From: a virus
DNA: 47,499 nt
Direction: 5' to 3' (one strand)
IMG/VR virus record: IMGVR_UViG_3300005096_000101
Coordinates: 1-47,499 of that record
Shown: piece by piece, positions 39,280 to 46,984 of the stretch
Numbering within the stretch: position 1 is the stretch's first letter
How the letters are laid out: every line of letters starts with the position of its first letter
The notes under the pieces: model-generated
Databases searched by the model: none
The model's input: the letters and a program-made list of their open reading frames with translations, nothing else
Told to the model about the DNA's origin: nothing
Translations under genes and position numbers: made by a program

Positions 39280-39555
39280 TTAATCTTTTTGATTAAATTT
39301 CTCTGGAGTAATCCCCAAAACCTGATCGCCTTCTATAGCAATTCTACATGCCATAGCAGCTGTTTGTACAGCTTCATCATATACGTCATCCCAGCCAGTA
39401 GTTTTCTTTTCCCGAATGTGTAATAAAGCTTTTGCAACCTCTCCAGTTTCTTCCATTAATGCTGCAAGTGTGGGATTTGGTTGTGGAAATTTTTCTACAG
39501 CTTTAAAAACTTCATTATATACTGCAACTAAGAATTCATCTACATCATATATCAT
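39280..39555 (-). CDS. MazG-like nucleotide pyrophosphohydrolase (91 aa)
   Basis: TLAALMEETGEVAKALLHIR has the E-E-x-x-E metal-binding helix, and WDDVYDEAVQTAAMACRIAI supplies the second acidic helix (D-x-x-D-E) of the all-alpha NTP pyrophosphohydrolase family. Length is close to single-domain MazG proteins. It would hydrolyse (d)NTPs or signalling nucleotides and is common among phage early genes. It is the last gene before the replication operon promoter. Confidence 0.75.
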   Translation of the reverse strand: MIYDVDEFLVAVYNEVFKAVEKFPQPNPTLAALMEETGEVAKALLHIREKKTTGWDDVYDEAVQTAAMACRIAIEGDQVLGITPEKFNQKD

Positions 39556-39556
39556 T

Positions 39557-39757
39557 TTAATTTCCTTTCAACTTGTTTAAATCAATTTTCAATCGTTCAA
39601 TTTCAGCGTCTTGAATGCGTATGCGGGCTATCATCGACAAGTATGTTTCATCAGAATAATTTTCTGACATACCTTTGGGTGATGACTGCATTTGCATTGT
39701 TGCACATAGAAATATGCGATCAATTTCCTTATCGCTAATAGGCTCTATGTTAGTCAT
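39557..39757 (-). CDS. Small hypothetical protein (66 aa)
   Basis: The ATG overlaps the previous gene end in the 8-nt sequence ATGACTAA, with AGAGGTAATTCC before it. The protein starts MTNIEPISDKEIDRIFLCAT and ends in a basic coiled-coil-like helix (RIRIQDAEIERLKIDLNKLK). No family is recognised; size and helix suggest a small adaptor or DNA-associated protein. Confidence 0.65.
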   Translation of the reverse strand: MTNIEPISDKEIDRIFLCATMQMQSSPKGMSENYSDETYLSMIARIRIQDAEIERLKIDLNKLKGN

Positions 39758-40055
39758 TGGAATTACCTCTTTGAAGGATTTCTTCTTTTATAGATTTCGC
39801 CGTTAATGCGCGGACTTTACATCGCGTTTCGGCGTCACTATCGTCTGCATAAAGCACGGCTGATCTTTCTAGTTTGGTTTGCTGTTGACGAGCAATTTCA
39901 GCACACGCCTCCCTTTCGGTCTCCGTCCCTTCCCGGCGGGCTTGAGCTATGACTTTGATAAAGTCGTGTTTAGTTGCGCCGCTCTTTGTTATTCTTTCCA
40001 TAAACAATTCACCAGCGGCCACATCCGCTTCAGTTGGTTCATGTATATTAGTCAT
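39750..40055 (-). CDS. Conserved small phage protein (101 aa)
   Basis: It starts in an ATGACTAA overlap with the helicase end, behind GGAGAAACAG. The sequence TEADVAAGELFMERITKSGA, then REACAEIARQQQTKLERSAV, and AKSIKEEILQRG at the end, follows a pattern found in many phage and prophage small proteins (E-eR-aCA-iA, then a terminal I---I--R). Function is unknown. Confidence 0.68.
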   Translation of the reverse strand: MTNIHEPTEADVAAGELFMERITKSGATKHDFIKVIAQARREGTETEREACAEIARQQQTKLERSAVLYADDSDAETRCKVRALTAKSIKEEILQRGNSND

Positions 40056-41544
40056 CTGTTTCTCCTAATCTATCTTGGCTGAAGAAATTCTCAGATTGTA
40101 CAAAATATAATTTATTTTGTGCGCGGGTTTTAATAACATAGTTGAGGTTTTTTTCTTGACTTTTATCTAAGTCGAGTAAGAATTGATCGAGATAGTAAAC
40201 TGTATCAAATTCTAATCCTTTCGCTTTGTGCCCGGTCATAAGTTTTACCATACCATTTGCAGTCATGATATGGTTTAAGTATTCAATAGCTGCACCAAGA
40301 TTAATTCCTTCGCGTACAAAGATGCGAAGACATTCGGCTTGATCATATATTCTTGCCTTGCTTTTAGACCGGGAACGTTTCAGTGCTTTTTCTTCCCAAC
40401 CATTTACTGCACGAAAACAATCTTCCTGAGGAAGGTCTTTACTGCCGAAGGATGTTAAGATTTTAAGCAACATTTTTGTAATATCATTACCGTAAAGTTC
40501 AGGCGCTACTCCGTCTTTCAGTAATGCAATTGCCATACGGAAAAGTGGAGCGTTGTTGCGGCAAATTATTACAGTGTTTTCATTAAGATGTGAACTGTCC
40601 CATTGGCCAAGGTGTTCAACTGAACCGGGTTTTGCCTGCTCCCAGGCAACCATATTTGGTGCATGGTTTTTTACACTTTCAATGATATTTACTGGACATC
40701 GGAAAGAGACATTAAGATTAAGAGAATGCATTTCAAACTCTTGTCTCATCTTTTCCATTGAGTTCTCATGTGCGCCACGGAAACCATAGATGGCTTGGCA
40801 CTTATCCCCAACTGCAATGAGTCTGCGCTTGGCAATCTTCTTTAACATTTGATGATTTAGAGAAGATAAATCTTGTGCCTCGTCAACCATAACAAGAGGA
40901 TACTGAGGAAAACTTGCATTAAAGCAGGTCGGCAGGAGGATTTGATCATCGAAATCAATCTTGCCATCGAGTGCTTGATGAAGTGATATACAACTGGCTC
41001 TTGTTATAATTTCCCAGGCAAGATCGGATGGGGTATACTCAAGATGATCGTAAAATTCTTCATCGTTCATTAAAATAATTTGCGGTAAAGTTTTATCTTC
41101 AAGCTTTTGAAGCAAAATAAAATCATCAGGAATATACCCGCAAGATTTTCCAAATGCAACTGTTTTAATCATTTCTGCAAAAAACTCATAAGCTTCTTTT
41201 TGTTGTTTATCGGGAAGTACATCAACAATTTCTTTTACAATTTTATAATTCTTTCCCCCACTGACGTAGAGATTTTTCCCGATAGTACTATTCCAAGTAC
41301 GGTGGCCAATAGCGTTGAGTGTACTGGCGTTGCACATCGAAGAAAGTTTTGATTGCATTTCGACTGCAATGCGTTTGTTGAAGGCAAGAACGAGAATGGG
41401 AATTTTATTCAGTTCGTTCGCAATCATTACAAGGGTAGTTGTTTTAGCTGCGCCAGCGTACGCATTGATTATAAGATTGCGATCATCGTTCGCTGCAAAA
41501 TCGATGATTGATTGTTGCTCAGGTGTTGGTGGGAAAGAGGTCAT
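40048..41544 (-). CDS. UvrD/Rep-type superfamily 1 DNA helicase (498 aa)
   Basis: Motif I AYAGAAKTT (28-36), motif Ia LAFNKRIAVEM, motif II MVDEAQDL (Asp221, Glu222), motif III VGDKCQAIYGFRGA, motif IV FRCPVNI, motif V LMTGHKAKGLEFD and motif VI VIKTRAQNKLYFV are all present in order. It is shorter than UvrD (about 720 aa) because the accessory 2B domain is reduced. It probably unwinds DNA 3'-5' in phage replication or recombination. The start overlaps the preceding zinc-ribbon gene by 26 nt. Confidence 0.88.
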   Translation of the reverse strand: MTSFPPTPEQQSIIDFAANDDRNLIINAYAGAAKTTTLVMIANELNKIPILVLAFNKRIAVEMQSKLSSMCNASTLNAIGHRTWNSTIGKNLYVSGGKNYKIVKEIVDVLPDKQQKEAYEFFAEMIKTVAFGKSCGYIPDDFILLQKLEDKTLPQIILMNDEEFYDHLEYTPSDLAWEIITRASCISLHQALDGKIDFDDQILLPTCFNASFPQYPLVMVDEAQDLSSLNHQMLKKIAKRRLIAVGDKCQAIYGFRGAHENSMEKMRQEFEMHSLNLNVSFRCPVNIIESVKNHAPNMVAWEQAKPGSVEHLGQWDSSHLNENTVIICRNNAPLFRMAIALLKDGVAPELYGNDITKMLLKILTSFGSKDLPQEDCFRAVNGWEEKALKRSRSKSKARIYDQAECLRIFVREGINLGAAIEYLNHIMTANGMVKLMTGHKAKGLEFDTVYYLDQFLLDLDKSQEKNLNYVIKTRAQNKLYFVQSENFFSQDRLGETDD

Positions 41545-41977
41545 TAAAACTGTCCTTTTTAAATTTAGTTACTTGATCTGTTTTCTTTTGATATTCTTCT
41601 AAAGAACTGCAATTTTTTAAAAGACCAATAAGTTCATGAACATAATTATAGTAATTTTTTACATGATTATACCGGGATTGTTTTCTTTTTATAAATCCTT
41701 TCCAGGCTTCTTCTTTAGTTGGATAGGCATATTTCTTTTTTCCTTCGTTTAAGATAAATTTATCTCCATCAGGATGTGCAATTTTAACACCCTGTGGAGT
41801 AATTTTTGTTACCTTATATTTATCAAGATAAATTAACGGGGTTTTTCTTCCGCTAGCATCAAAGTATCTGTAATATTCATGAATTACATCGCCTGTATAG
41901 CCGCAAGCACAAGACACTGATCTTCCATGAAGAATGTGTAGAATATTTCCACAATTTTTACAAATATAATTAGTCAT
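41519..41977 (-). CDS. Zinc-ribbon hypothetical protein (152 aa)
   Basis: The start is set at ATG 41977, which overlaps the previous stop in ATGACTAA and follows GAGGAAAATA. YICKNCGNILHILHGRSVSC, then ACGY, provides two pairs of cysteines (CxxC and CxC) for a zinc ribbon. The middle is beta-rich (PLIYLDKYKVTKITPQGVKI) and the C-terminus helical and basic. A nucleic-acid role is suggested by the ribbon and by overlap with the helicase gene. No family is recognised. Confidence 0.68.
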   Translation of the reverse strand: MTNYICKNCGNILHILHGRSVSCACGYTGDVIHEYYRYFDASGRKTPLIYLDKYKVTKITPQGVKIAHPDGDKFILNEGKKKYAYPTKEEAWKGFIKRKQSRYNHVKNYYNYVHELIGLLKNCSSLEEYQKKTDQVTKFKKDSFNDLFPTNT

Positions 41978-42323
41978 TATTTTCCTCATCTAAAATTGCA
42001 TCAAGCAAATTATCAGTTATTACCAGACATAAAAAATCTGATACAAATTTACCAACAGTAATTTCTCGTTTAGCGGCTTCTTCTTTATACCTATCCATAA
42101 TGATTTCAGGAATATAAATCAAAGCCCTGTTCATACTCCGTGGTTGGCTTTTTGCCTGTGAAATAATTACATTGATAGTTTTGTAAGTATATTTATATTT
42201 TTTTGTCAGTGCACTAGTTGGCATTCCATTATTATAATCATTCACAATTCTTTTATATTTTATATATAATTCTTTGGAAATAGGCCTTGATTTTCTTCTC
42301 CGATCTCTTTTATCTTCTGCCAT
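41970..42323 (-). CDS. Helix-turn-helix DNA-binding protein (117 aa)
   Basis: A basic N-terminus (EDKRDRRRKSRPISKELYIK) leads into a resolvase/transposase-like helix-turn-helix (VNDYNNGMPTSALTKKYKYT, then YKTINVIISQA). The C-terminal half (NRALIYIPEIIMDRYKEEAA, then KREITVGKFVSDFL) looks like a second, ribbon-helix-helix-type element. It is probably a regulator of the early operon. The end is acidic (DEENND). Confidence 0.7.
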   Translation of the reverse strand: MAEDKRDRRRKSRPISKELYIKYKRIVNDYNNGMPTSALTKKYKYTYKTINVIISQAKSQPRSMNRALIYIPEIIMDRYKEEAAKREITVGKFVSDFLCLVITDNLLDAILDEENND

Positions 42324-42324
42324 T

Positions 42325-43569
42325 TTAAGCCAAACATTTTGCAGCTAGTTCATCCAAAAGAAAGGTTTGAAACTCGCGTGTCTCGTCATAGAGATTTTCT
42401 CGAATATGGAAATATTCTTCAAGCAGTGTTGATGCAAGTTCAATATCAGTTTGCTGGTCAATACACTGAGAATTTAAAATTATTTTCTGCTGCGAGCAGT
42501 CAGCAAGTGCAATTATTCGGTTGTCAGAAAATTGCCCGCCTTGAATTTCAAATGGAATATTATATCCAGTAGCGGTTAATGAAGATAGAATATGATTAAT
42601 ACGAATAAGTTGTTCTGTAGTAATTCCTCCAGGTTTATAATTTCTTCCCCGGACATCTTTCCCAAACATTTCAATTTTAAATCGTCTGCAAATCATTGCC
42701 GCAAAATTTTCTTCAAGACAAATACAGCCAATACTTTCTTCTGAACTGAGTAAGGCCTTTATTCCTGAAGTTACAATTTTGCCATCGTATTTTCGCAGTT
42801 CTTCTTCCCAAGAGGGAGAAAGTGGAGCGGTTCGTAGATACATTTGGTATTGTTCATAATGACCTGTTTGAATTATTTGTTTAATCAGGCGTACATCAGA
42901 AATACTGCCAAGAATTCTTGAAATAACAGAGACAGCTTTCCAGCTGTCGGCTTTTCGTGACTCATTTATTTCAAAATGAGGAGAATTATAAGAATACTTA
43001 TGATTGCCTAAAATTTCTGAACACCAAATTCCTTTGTAATAAAGTTTGGGAATAGTATTTGGAAGAAGAATTTGCCCGTAAAGAGTTTCATCAAGAACCA
43101 TAAGGTTTTCACAGAAATATTCTTTCCAGTCTTTAAGCATATTTCCCACGTTATTAGTTTGTTCAATGAAAATATTTGTATAACCTTTTTGGCCGGAAGG
43201 ACTAAGAACATTTGTTTCGAAAGAAAACTCTGGTTCATCAAGAGCATTGCAATAAAGTTCTCGCACAACGTCTTGAATTTGCCAAGTTGGACCAGTGTCA
43301 GTGGTTATAGAAGTTTTTTCTCCATCAACATAAATCACTTCAAAGGATTTCTCGCGAAAATCTTCCTTTTTTGTGGATACTCTTATTTCCTTTTCGCCGG
43401 AAAAAATATAAAAATCAATATTGTTTCGCAAAAGATATGCAATTGAATATGTAAAACCACTGCCAAACATTCCAATAGTGGCATCATCTCCTCGTTTTGT
43501 AGAGGCTCCAAGAAGGGAAATTGCACGTGGGTCGAGTTGGCCTTCATTTGTAAACTGAATAAATTTCAT
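42325..43569 (-). CDS. GHKL-type ATPase with metalloprotease-like C-terminus (414 aa)
   Basis: The N-terminus (LDPRAISLLGASTKRGDDAT, then IGMFGSGFTYSIAYLLRNNI) matches GHKL ATPase motifs (a G-FGSG type ATP-lid region), followed by VVRELYCNALDEPEF, resembling the E-x-x-x-N box. The C-terminus (IELASTLLEEYFHIRENLYD, then TREFQTFLLDELAA) looks like the helix of HExxH peptidases but reads EEYFH, lacking the first His. The N and C parts together occur in uncharacterised phage ATPases. A role in takeover or anti-defence is possible; nothing in the sequence proves one. Confidence 0.7.
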   Translation of the reverse strand: MKFIQFTNEGQLDPRAISLLGASTKRGDDATIGMFGSGFTYSIAYLLRNNIDFYIFSGEKEIRVSTKKEDFREKSFEVIYVDGEKTSITTDTGPTWQIQDVVRELYCNALDEPEFSFETNVLSPSGQKGYTNIFIEQTNNVGNMLKDWKEYFCENLMVLDETLYGQILLPNTIPKLYYKGIWCSEILGNHKYSYNSPHFEINESRKADSWKAVSVISRILGSISDVRLIKQIIQTGHYEQYQMYLRTAPLSPSWEEELRKYDGKIVTSGIKALLSSEESIGCICLEENFAAMICRRFKIEMFGKDVRGRNYKPGGITTEQLIRINHILSSLTATGYNIPFEIQGGQFSDNRIIALADCSQQKIILNSQCIDQQTDIELASTLLEEYFHIRENLYDETREFQTFLLDELAAKCLA

Positions 43570-43580
43570 TACGGGTTCCT

Positions 43581-43961
43581 TTAGTATGTCATATCGTTAA
43601 GTGGGACGGCGCTGCCTGAGACTTCTTTTATTTCTACTATGAGGCAAGAAGCACCTTCACTTTCGTAAGCTTTTGTCATTATTTTTATTATTTGTTCTAC
43701 AGTTTCCGGCTCAAATTTTTCGATAGAAATTTGCCAATCATTTTTAATGGATAAGATTTTTAAAATAACTTGAGCAGCTGTTTCAATTTTTTTAAATCCC
43801 TGATTGTCTAATGGTGTACCTGAGGGAAGATGAAAAATTAACCATTTATTTTTGTGAAGATATAATGCAAATTCCCGATTTACCCAACCATTAAAATAAT
43901 CAACAACACCGTAGTGTAGGACTTGGAATTTTTTATATTCAAAAGTTTCTAGGATATCCAT
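43581..43961 (-). CDS. Tandem paralogue A (126 aa)
   Basis: It is related to the adjacent product at 43973-44356: both share MDI at the start, W-I-HLP-G-L-GF in the middle, a VL-I segment then NDWQI, and both end in PLN(D/G)MTY. It starts after GAAAGGAAAGAAA. The fold is probably beta-rich then helical. No family is recognised; duplication suggests a dosage need or diversification against different host targets. Confidence 0.7.
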   Translation of the reverse strand: MDILETFEYKKFQVLHYGVVDYFNGWVNREFALYLHKNKWLIFHLPSGTPLDNQGFKKIETAAQVILKILSIKNDWQISIEKFEPETVEQIIKIMTKAYESEGASCLIVEIKEVSGSAVPLNDMTY

Positions 43962-43972
43962 TTTCTTTCCTT

Positions 43973-44356
43973 TCAGTATGTCATTCCATTAAGAGGAGTT
44001 GGACATTTATTATTTTTATTTGGAGTTGTATTTAAAGACAGTCCCCCCAATCTTTTTTCATAAACTTCACGAAATTTATTATCTTCTTCTTGGGTTAAAA
44101 TATCCAAATCAATTTGCCAGTCGTTTCTGAGCGTGCAAATTTCCAATACAGTTTCCATCGCATGGAGTATATTAAGAAAACCATGTGTGGAAAGTCTAAC
44201 ACCTGTAGGTAAATGAACAATTGTCCAGGTATTATTATCAGGATTAAAACAAATGCCGAAACAATTGTATACATATCCATGTATTTTTGTTGTTTTATTT
44301 TTAAACTTGCTAAATCCATCAAATTCAGTTTCTTCAAATTGATCCATAATATCCAT
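43973..44356 (-). CDS. Tandem paralogue B (127 aa)
   Basis: The second member of the pair starts in a TAATG overlap with the upstream stop. WTIVHLPTGVRLSTHGFLNI, followed by METVLEICTLRNDWQIDLDI, aligns with WLIFHLPSGTPLDNQGFKKI and VILKILSIKNDWQISIEKF of paralogue A. The C-terminus is a Lys/Asn/Pro linker ending PLNGMTY. Function is unknown. Confidence 0.7.
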   Translation of the reverse strand: MDIMDQFEETEFDGFSKFKNKTTKIHGYVYNCFGICFNPDNNTWTIVHLPTGVRLSTHGFLNILHAMETVLEICTLRNDWQIDLDILTQEEDNKFREVYEKRLGGLSLNTTPNKNNKCPTPLNGMTY

Positions 44357-44652
44357 TATTTTATTCCTAAATCAAGGTCAGTTATATCTAAATAGGGAAT
44401 TCCTTTTGGTAGTGGAATTCTTTTTATAGGCGGCTCAATTATTTTTTCCGGAGCCGGAGCGGTGTTAATGGCTTCGACAGTTTCTTCTAAAGTATCACAG
44501 ATAGCAAAAACTGTACGGGGGTAGATATGTGATACAGCATATTTTTTACACGGAAGTTGAAAAATACAAAAACCCTGAGAAACATAACGATTGTTTTGTG
44601 CCTCAAGAACTTCTTTTCGAAAGTCGAAGAAAGGAGAATGAAGGATTGCCAT
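44356..44652 (-). CDS. Hypothetical protein with LDLG tail (98 aa)
   Basis: It starts at ATG 44652. The core GFCIFQLPCKKYAVSHIYPR, then TVFAICDTLEETVEAI, has the same beta-then-helix order as the two paralogues downstream, though identity is low. A Pro-rich linker (APAPEKIIEPPIKRIPLPKG) precedes the tail TDLDLGIK, one of several D-L-x-x-G type tails in early proteins here. No family is recognised. Confidence 0.66.
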   Translation of the reverse strand: MAILHSPFFDFRKEVLEAQNNRYVSQGFCIFQLPCKKYAVSHIYPRTVFAICDTLEETVEAINTAPAPEKIIEPPIKRIPLPKGIPYLDITDLDLGIK

Positions 44653-44654
44653 GT

Positions 44655-44930
44655 TTAAACAGCTGTTTTTCTTAGTAAATTAGCTTGTTTTTCTAAGAGA
44701 TAAGCTAAACTTTCGTACTCCCATTTAGTTACATTATATATATTTATATAAATCTTATCTCCAACAGCGTTTGCATATTTTTCCAAATCATCAGCTGTTC
44801 TTAACATTTGGGCACTCATTTCTTCATTAGATTTGAGTGTTTCTAAAATATTAGCAGTAGCATTTTTAAGTGCTGCTTTTGCTTTGCGGGTTTTTACCAT
44901 TTCAGGAGTTTCTGGAATATGGTTGGTCAT
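44655..44930 (-). CDS. Small helical hypothetical protein (91 aa)
   Basis: It starts ATG 44930, overlapping the previous stop (ATGA), and begins MTNHIPETPEMVKTRKAKAA. Nearly the whole protein is helical with Ala/Leu/Glu heptads (NILETLKSNEEMSAQMLRTA, then YLLEKQANLLRKTAV), suggesting oligomerisation. No family is recognised. Confidence 0.65.
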   Translation of the reverse strand: MTNHIPETPEMVKTRKAKAALKNATANILETLKSNEEMSAQMLRTADDLEKYANAVGDKIYINIYNVTKWEYESLAYLLEKQANLLRKTAV

Positions 44931-45130
44931 GACTGTTCCTTTAAAATTTGTTTGCCAAGGGGAGTGATTTTATACACAGGAGTTATTGTTGGAGAAAATT
45001 TGAGGAAGATAAAACCACGAATAGACAAACCCCGTGCTCGCCTGTGATCATTTTTATTTCTGATTTCATGCCACTTTAAAGGGTTTTTCTCTAGCATAAT
45101 TTTTTGTTCCGGGGAGATGTATTTATTCAT
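44927..45130 (-). CDS. Small basic winged-helix-like protein (67 aa)
   Basis: It starts in an 8-nt ATGAATAA overlap. The sequence KWHEIRNKNDHRRARGLSIR is strongly basic and followed by GFIFLKFSPTITPVYKITPL and GKQILKE, an end typical of winged-helix wings (Y-iT-lGk--L). A DNA-binding role is likely, but the domain is short and unconfirmed. Confidence 0.62.
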   Translation of the reverse strand: MNKYISPEQKIMLEKNPLKWHEIRNKNDHRRARGLSIRGFIFLKFSPTITPVYKITPLGKQILKEQS

Positions 45131-45455
45131 TTGATTTTCCTGTTATTAGTTTAATTTCATTCCCGTCTGCATCTTCGACAGTGCAGTTTGGAACACGGAT
45201 GGAATATAATACTGATAAGCCTTCTACTTTAAGCACAACCTCATCGTAAGGTGTTGTAGGAGAATATCCTGGGAGATCGGCGTAAAGTTCTTTGTTGATC
45301 TTGCGCAGTAGTGTGCGGAAATAATACATTCGCCGTATCCATATTTTTGCTTGGCGCTCGGACGAGAATTTTATTCTTGCTTCTTGCCTTTCGCCTATGG
45401 AAATTAATACTTTTTCAATGTCGGAGTAGGCTTGAATGTTTTTAGGAAGGCTCAT
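45123..45455 (-). CDS. Hypothetical protein (110 aa)
   Basis: It begins MSLPKNIQAYSDIEKVLISI, followed by a basic helical part (RIKFSSERQAKIWIRRMYYF, then RTLLRKINKEL) and a beta-rich C-terminus (PYDEVVLKVEGLSVLYSIRV). The basic helix with repeated Arg suggests nucleic-acid contact. The start overlaps the previous stop (ATGA) and the end overlaps the next start. No family is recognised. Confidence 0.66.
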   Translation of the reverse strand: MSLPKNIQAYSDIEKVLISIGERQEARIKFSSERQAKIWIRRMYYFRTLLRKINKELYADLPGYSPTTPYDEVVLKVEGLSVLYSIRVPNCTVEDADGNEIKLITGKSNE

Positions 45456-45904
45456 TTAGAAGGTTCCATAATTTTTAAAATATTTTCCAAAGAAATATTT
45501 CTGGTTTTTAAAGATTTACACAGGGCAATAAAAGGAATGGTACTGATTAAATACTCTAAAGAAGAAGTATTTTCGATATAATGTAATTTATCATACATAT
45601 AATCAAGATCATTACCTACAGTCATTATTGCCATTTCTCCACGCAACATACCTAACATAGCTTCACCAGCTAATACTTCTTCATGTTGTAATTTATAGGC
45701 AAGTTTTCTTATTGTTTTTCTGTGTTTAAGCAGAAAAAGTATGGAATTTATAACATAAGTATTACTCATATTTTTTATTAATATTTTTTCTTCCTTTTTA
45801 GTAACCCAGTATGTCGTACTTGGCGGTGCTGGTTTCTTTAATTGTTTAAGCAATCCTGCGATTATAAGCGTTTGATATGAGGGAATTTTTGAAAGTTTTT
45901 TCAC
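45452..45904 (-). CDS. Basic helical hypothetical protein, GTG start (150 aa)
   Basis: The start is GTG 45904, overlapping the previous stop (GTGA), with GAGGAATTTGGACT upstream. It begins MKKLSKIPSYQTLIIAGLLK, is lysine-rich to residue 75, then mostly helical (YKLQHEEVLAGEAMLGMLRG). No domain or catalytic motif is visible and no family is recognised. Confidence 0.65.
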   Translation of the reverse strand: MKKLSKIPSYQTLIIAGLLKQLKKPAPPSTTYWVTKKEEKILIKNMSNTYVINSILFLLKHRKTIRKLAYKLQHEEVLAGEAMLGMLRGEMAIMTVGNDLDYMYDKLHYIENTSSLEYLISTIPFIALCKSLKTRNISLENILKIMEPSK

Positions 45905-46194
45905 AGTCCAAATTCCTCCAAATCAATTTCCATTATGTCTGCTGGGAGTGGGACAGTGCTGCGAGAAGGCTTGTTCTCAAGCAGCCATTCATTAATCATA
46001 GATTGTGTTGGTCGAGCTTCTGTATTTATACAGGGAATTTGATTTTTAACTTGTGCGCGAAGAGTAATTTTTGCACGAAGCACTCGAAAGAGAATATTCA
46101 TTCCAGCTTCACTGTTGGGAATGGTTACTGAATATCCATTTAAATCAAGTTCGAGTGAGTCTTGATCATGGGAAAGTCCGATTGCGTATTTCAT
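45901..46194 (-). CDS. Hypothetical protein with IDLEEFGL tail (97 aa)
   Basis: It starts at ATG 46194 after AAGGATTTTCTC. The N-terminal half (LELDLNGYSVTIPNSEAGMN, then ILFRVLRAKI) is a compact beta-helix unit; the second half is a linker with WLLENKPSRSTVPLPADIM and the tail IDLEEFGL. A conserved tail after PLP is also seen in the 44356-44652 product. No family is recognised. Confidence 0.66.
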   Translation of the reverse strand: MKYAIGLSHDQDSLELDLNGYSVTIPNSEAGMNILFRVLRAKITLRAQVKNQIPCINTEARPTQSMINEWLLENKPSRSTVPLPADIMEIDLEEFGL

Positions 46195-46205
46195 GAGAAA
46201 ATCCT

Positions 46206-46580
46206 TTATATAATCAATCTTCCACGAGAAAGTTTAATTACCTTGTTTTCTGCAATTGTAATGAGTTTAAAAGTATTCTCAAGTTTTTTATTCTTTATGT
46301 AATTTTGCCATATAGAAATTTCTTTTTCTACTGTATAGATTTCTATAGGATAATTAAAAACAAAATTAAAACGCAATAATTCATCGGCTAAATTATTAAT
46401 ATAAAAATAATTTATATATTTAAATCCAGTTGTTTCACCTTCTCGATAGTCGCGAAAGATTTTACCATTTACTATAAGTAAATAGGCACGAAGAGATACA
46501 GGTTTTACTGGTGTAAATTGTGTTCTTTCTAGTATATAACTACGGTACTGACACTGAATTAATTCAATATTTATTTTCAT
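46206..46580 (-). CDS. Hypothetical protein (124 aa)
   Basis: It overlaps the upstream membrane peptide gene (ATGA). The sequence is rich in Ile, Asn and aromatic residues (MKINIELIQCQYRSYILERT, then SLRAYLLIVNGKIFRDYREG) and ends in a basic strand IKLSRGRLII. It appears beta-rich. AT-rich codon use fits the phage. No family is recognised. Confidence 0.64.
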   Translation of the reverse strand: MKINIELIQCQYRSYILERTQFTPVKPVSLRAYLLIVNGKIFRDYREGETTGFKYINYFYINNLADELLRFNFVFNYPIEIYTVEKEISIWQNYIKNKKLENTFKLITIAENKVIKLSRGRLII

Positions 46581-46681
46581 GAGAAAATTACCAATGCTAT
46601 GATGTAAAGAACTGAAAGGGAGAAAGTAACAGAAGATACGATGAGCGCTACTCTCGCACTGTGTATGAAATTCCTTTTCAT
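46577..46681 (-). CDS. 34-residue single-span membrane peptide
   Basis: A 34-codon ORF begins at ATG 46681 behind TTAGGAGGAAAAA, one of the strongest ribosome sites in the window, and overlaps the next start by ATGA. After a basic start (MKRNFIHSARVAL) comes one hydrophobic helix (residues 12-33, ALIVSSVTFSLSVLYIIALV). It would insert N-in in the inner membrane. Early expression of a small membrane peptide suggests superinfection exclusion or host membrane interference, as inference. Confidence 0.65.
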   Translation of the reverse strand: MKRNFIHSARVALIVSSVTFSLSVLYIIALVIFS

Positions 46682-46690
46682 TTTTTCCTC

Positions 46691-46915
46691 CTAAAAAGTT
46701 TCTTCTTGTATTAAATCAATTAATTCATTTAACAACATTGTAAATTTTTCTGAATTTTCTATTGTAGTGTCGTATTTAATAGCATCTGTTAGCCAAGTTT
46801 TTAAATAATTTGCTTGATAATCATCAAGAAATTCAGTTTTTACAATTACTGTTAGCCAGCTATCATACAAACTAATTAATTCTACATTAGTAGGTTTCTG
46901 CATTTTTTCCTCCAA
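46691..46915 (-). CDS. Acidic hypothetical protein (74 aa), first gene of right-end early operon
   Basis: ATG 46915 follows TTTTGGAGGAAAAA. The protein is helical and acidic (NVELISLYDSWLTVIVKTEF, then ENSEKFTMLLNELIDLIQEE). Small acidic early proteins often bind host proteins; no family is recognised. It lies downstream of the tRNA-like gene and hairpin H6 and is probably transcribed from the promoter at 47074-47102. Confidence 0.66.
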   Translation of the reverse strand: MEEKMQKPTNVELISLYDSWLTVIVKTEFLDDYQANYLKTWLTDAIKYDTTIENSEKFTMLLNELIDLIQEETF

Positions 46916-46951
46916 AATTAATTTTAGACTAAGATATTTACTGAGAATGGT

Positions 46952-46982
46952 GGGGATGCTAGACTAGCCTGCTAGCATCCCC
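46952..46982 (-). promoter_or_regulatory. Leader stem-loop H6, next to the tRNA 3' end
   Basis: GGGGATGCTAG (46952-46962) pairs perfectly with CTAGCATCCCC (46972-46982): 11 bp with a 9-nt loop. It starts 2 nt beyond the 3' end of the tRNA-like gene. On the minus strand the following bases are ACCATTCTCAG, not a U tract, so it may be a processing or stability element for the tRNA and the downstream mRNA rather than a terminator. Confidence 0.75.
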
Positions 46983-46984
46983 GG

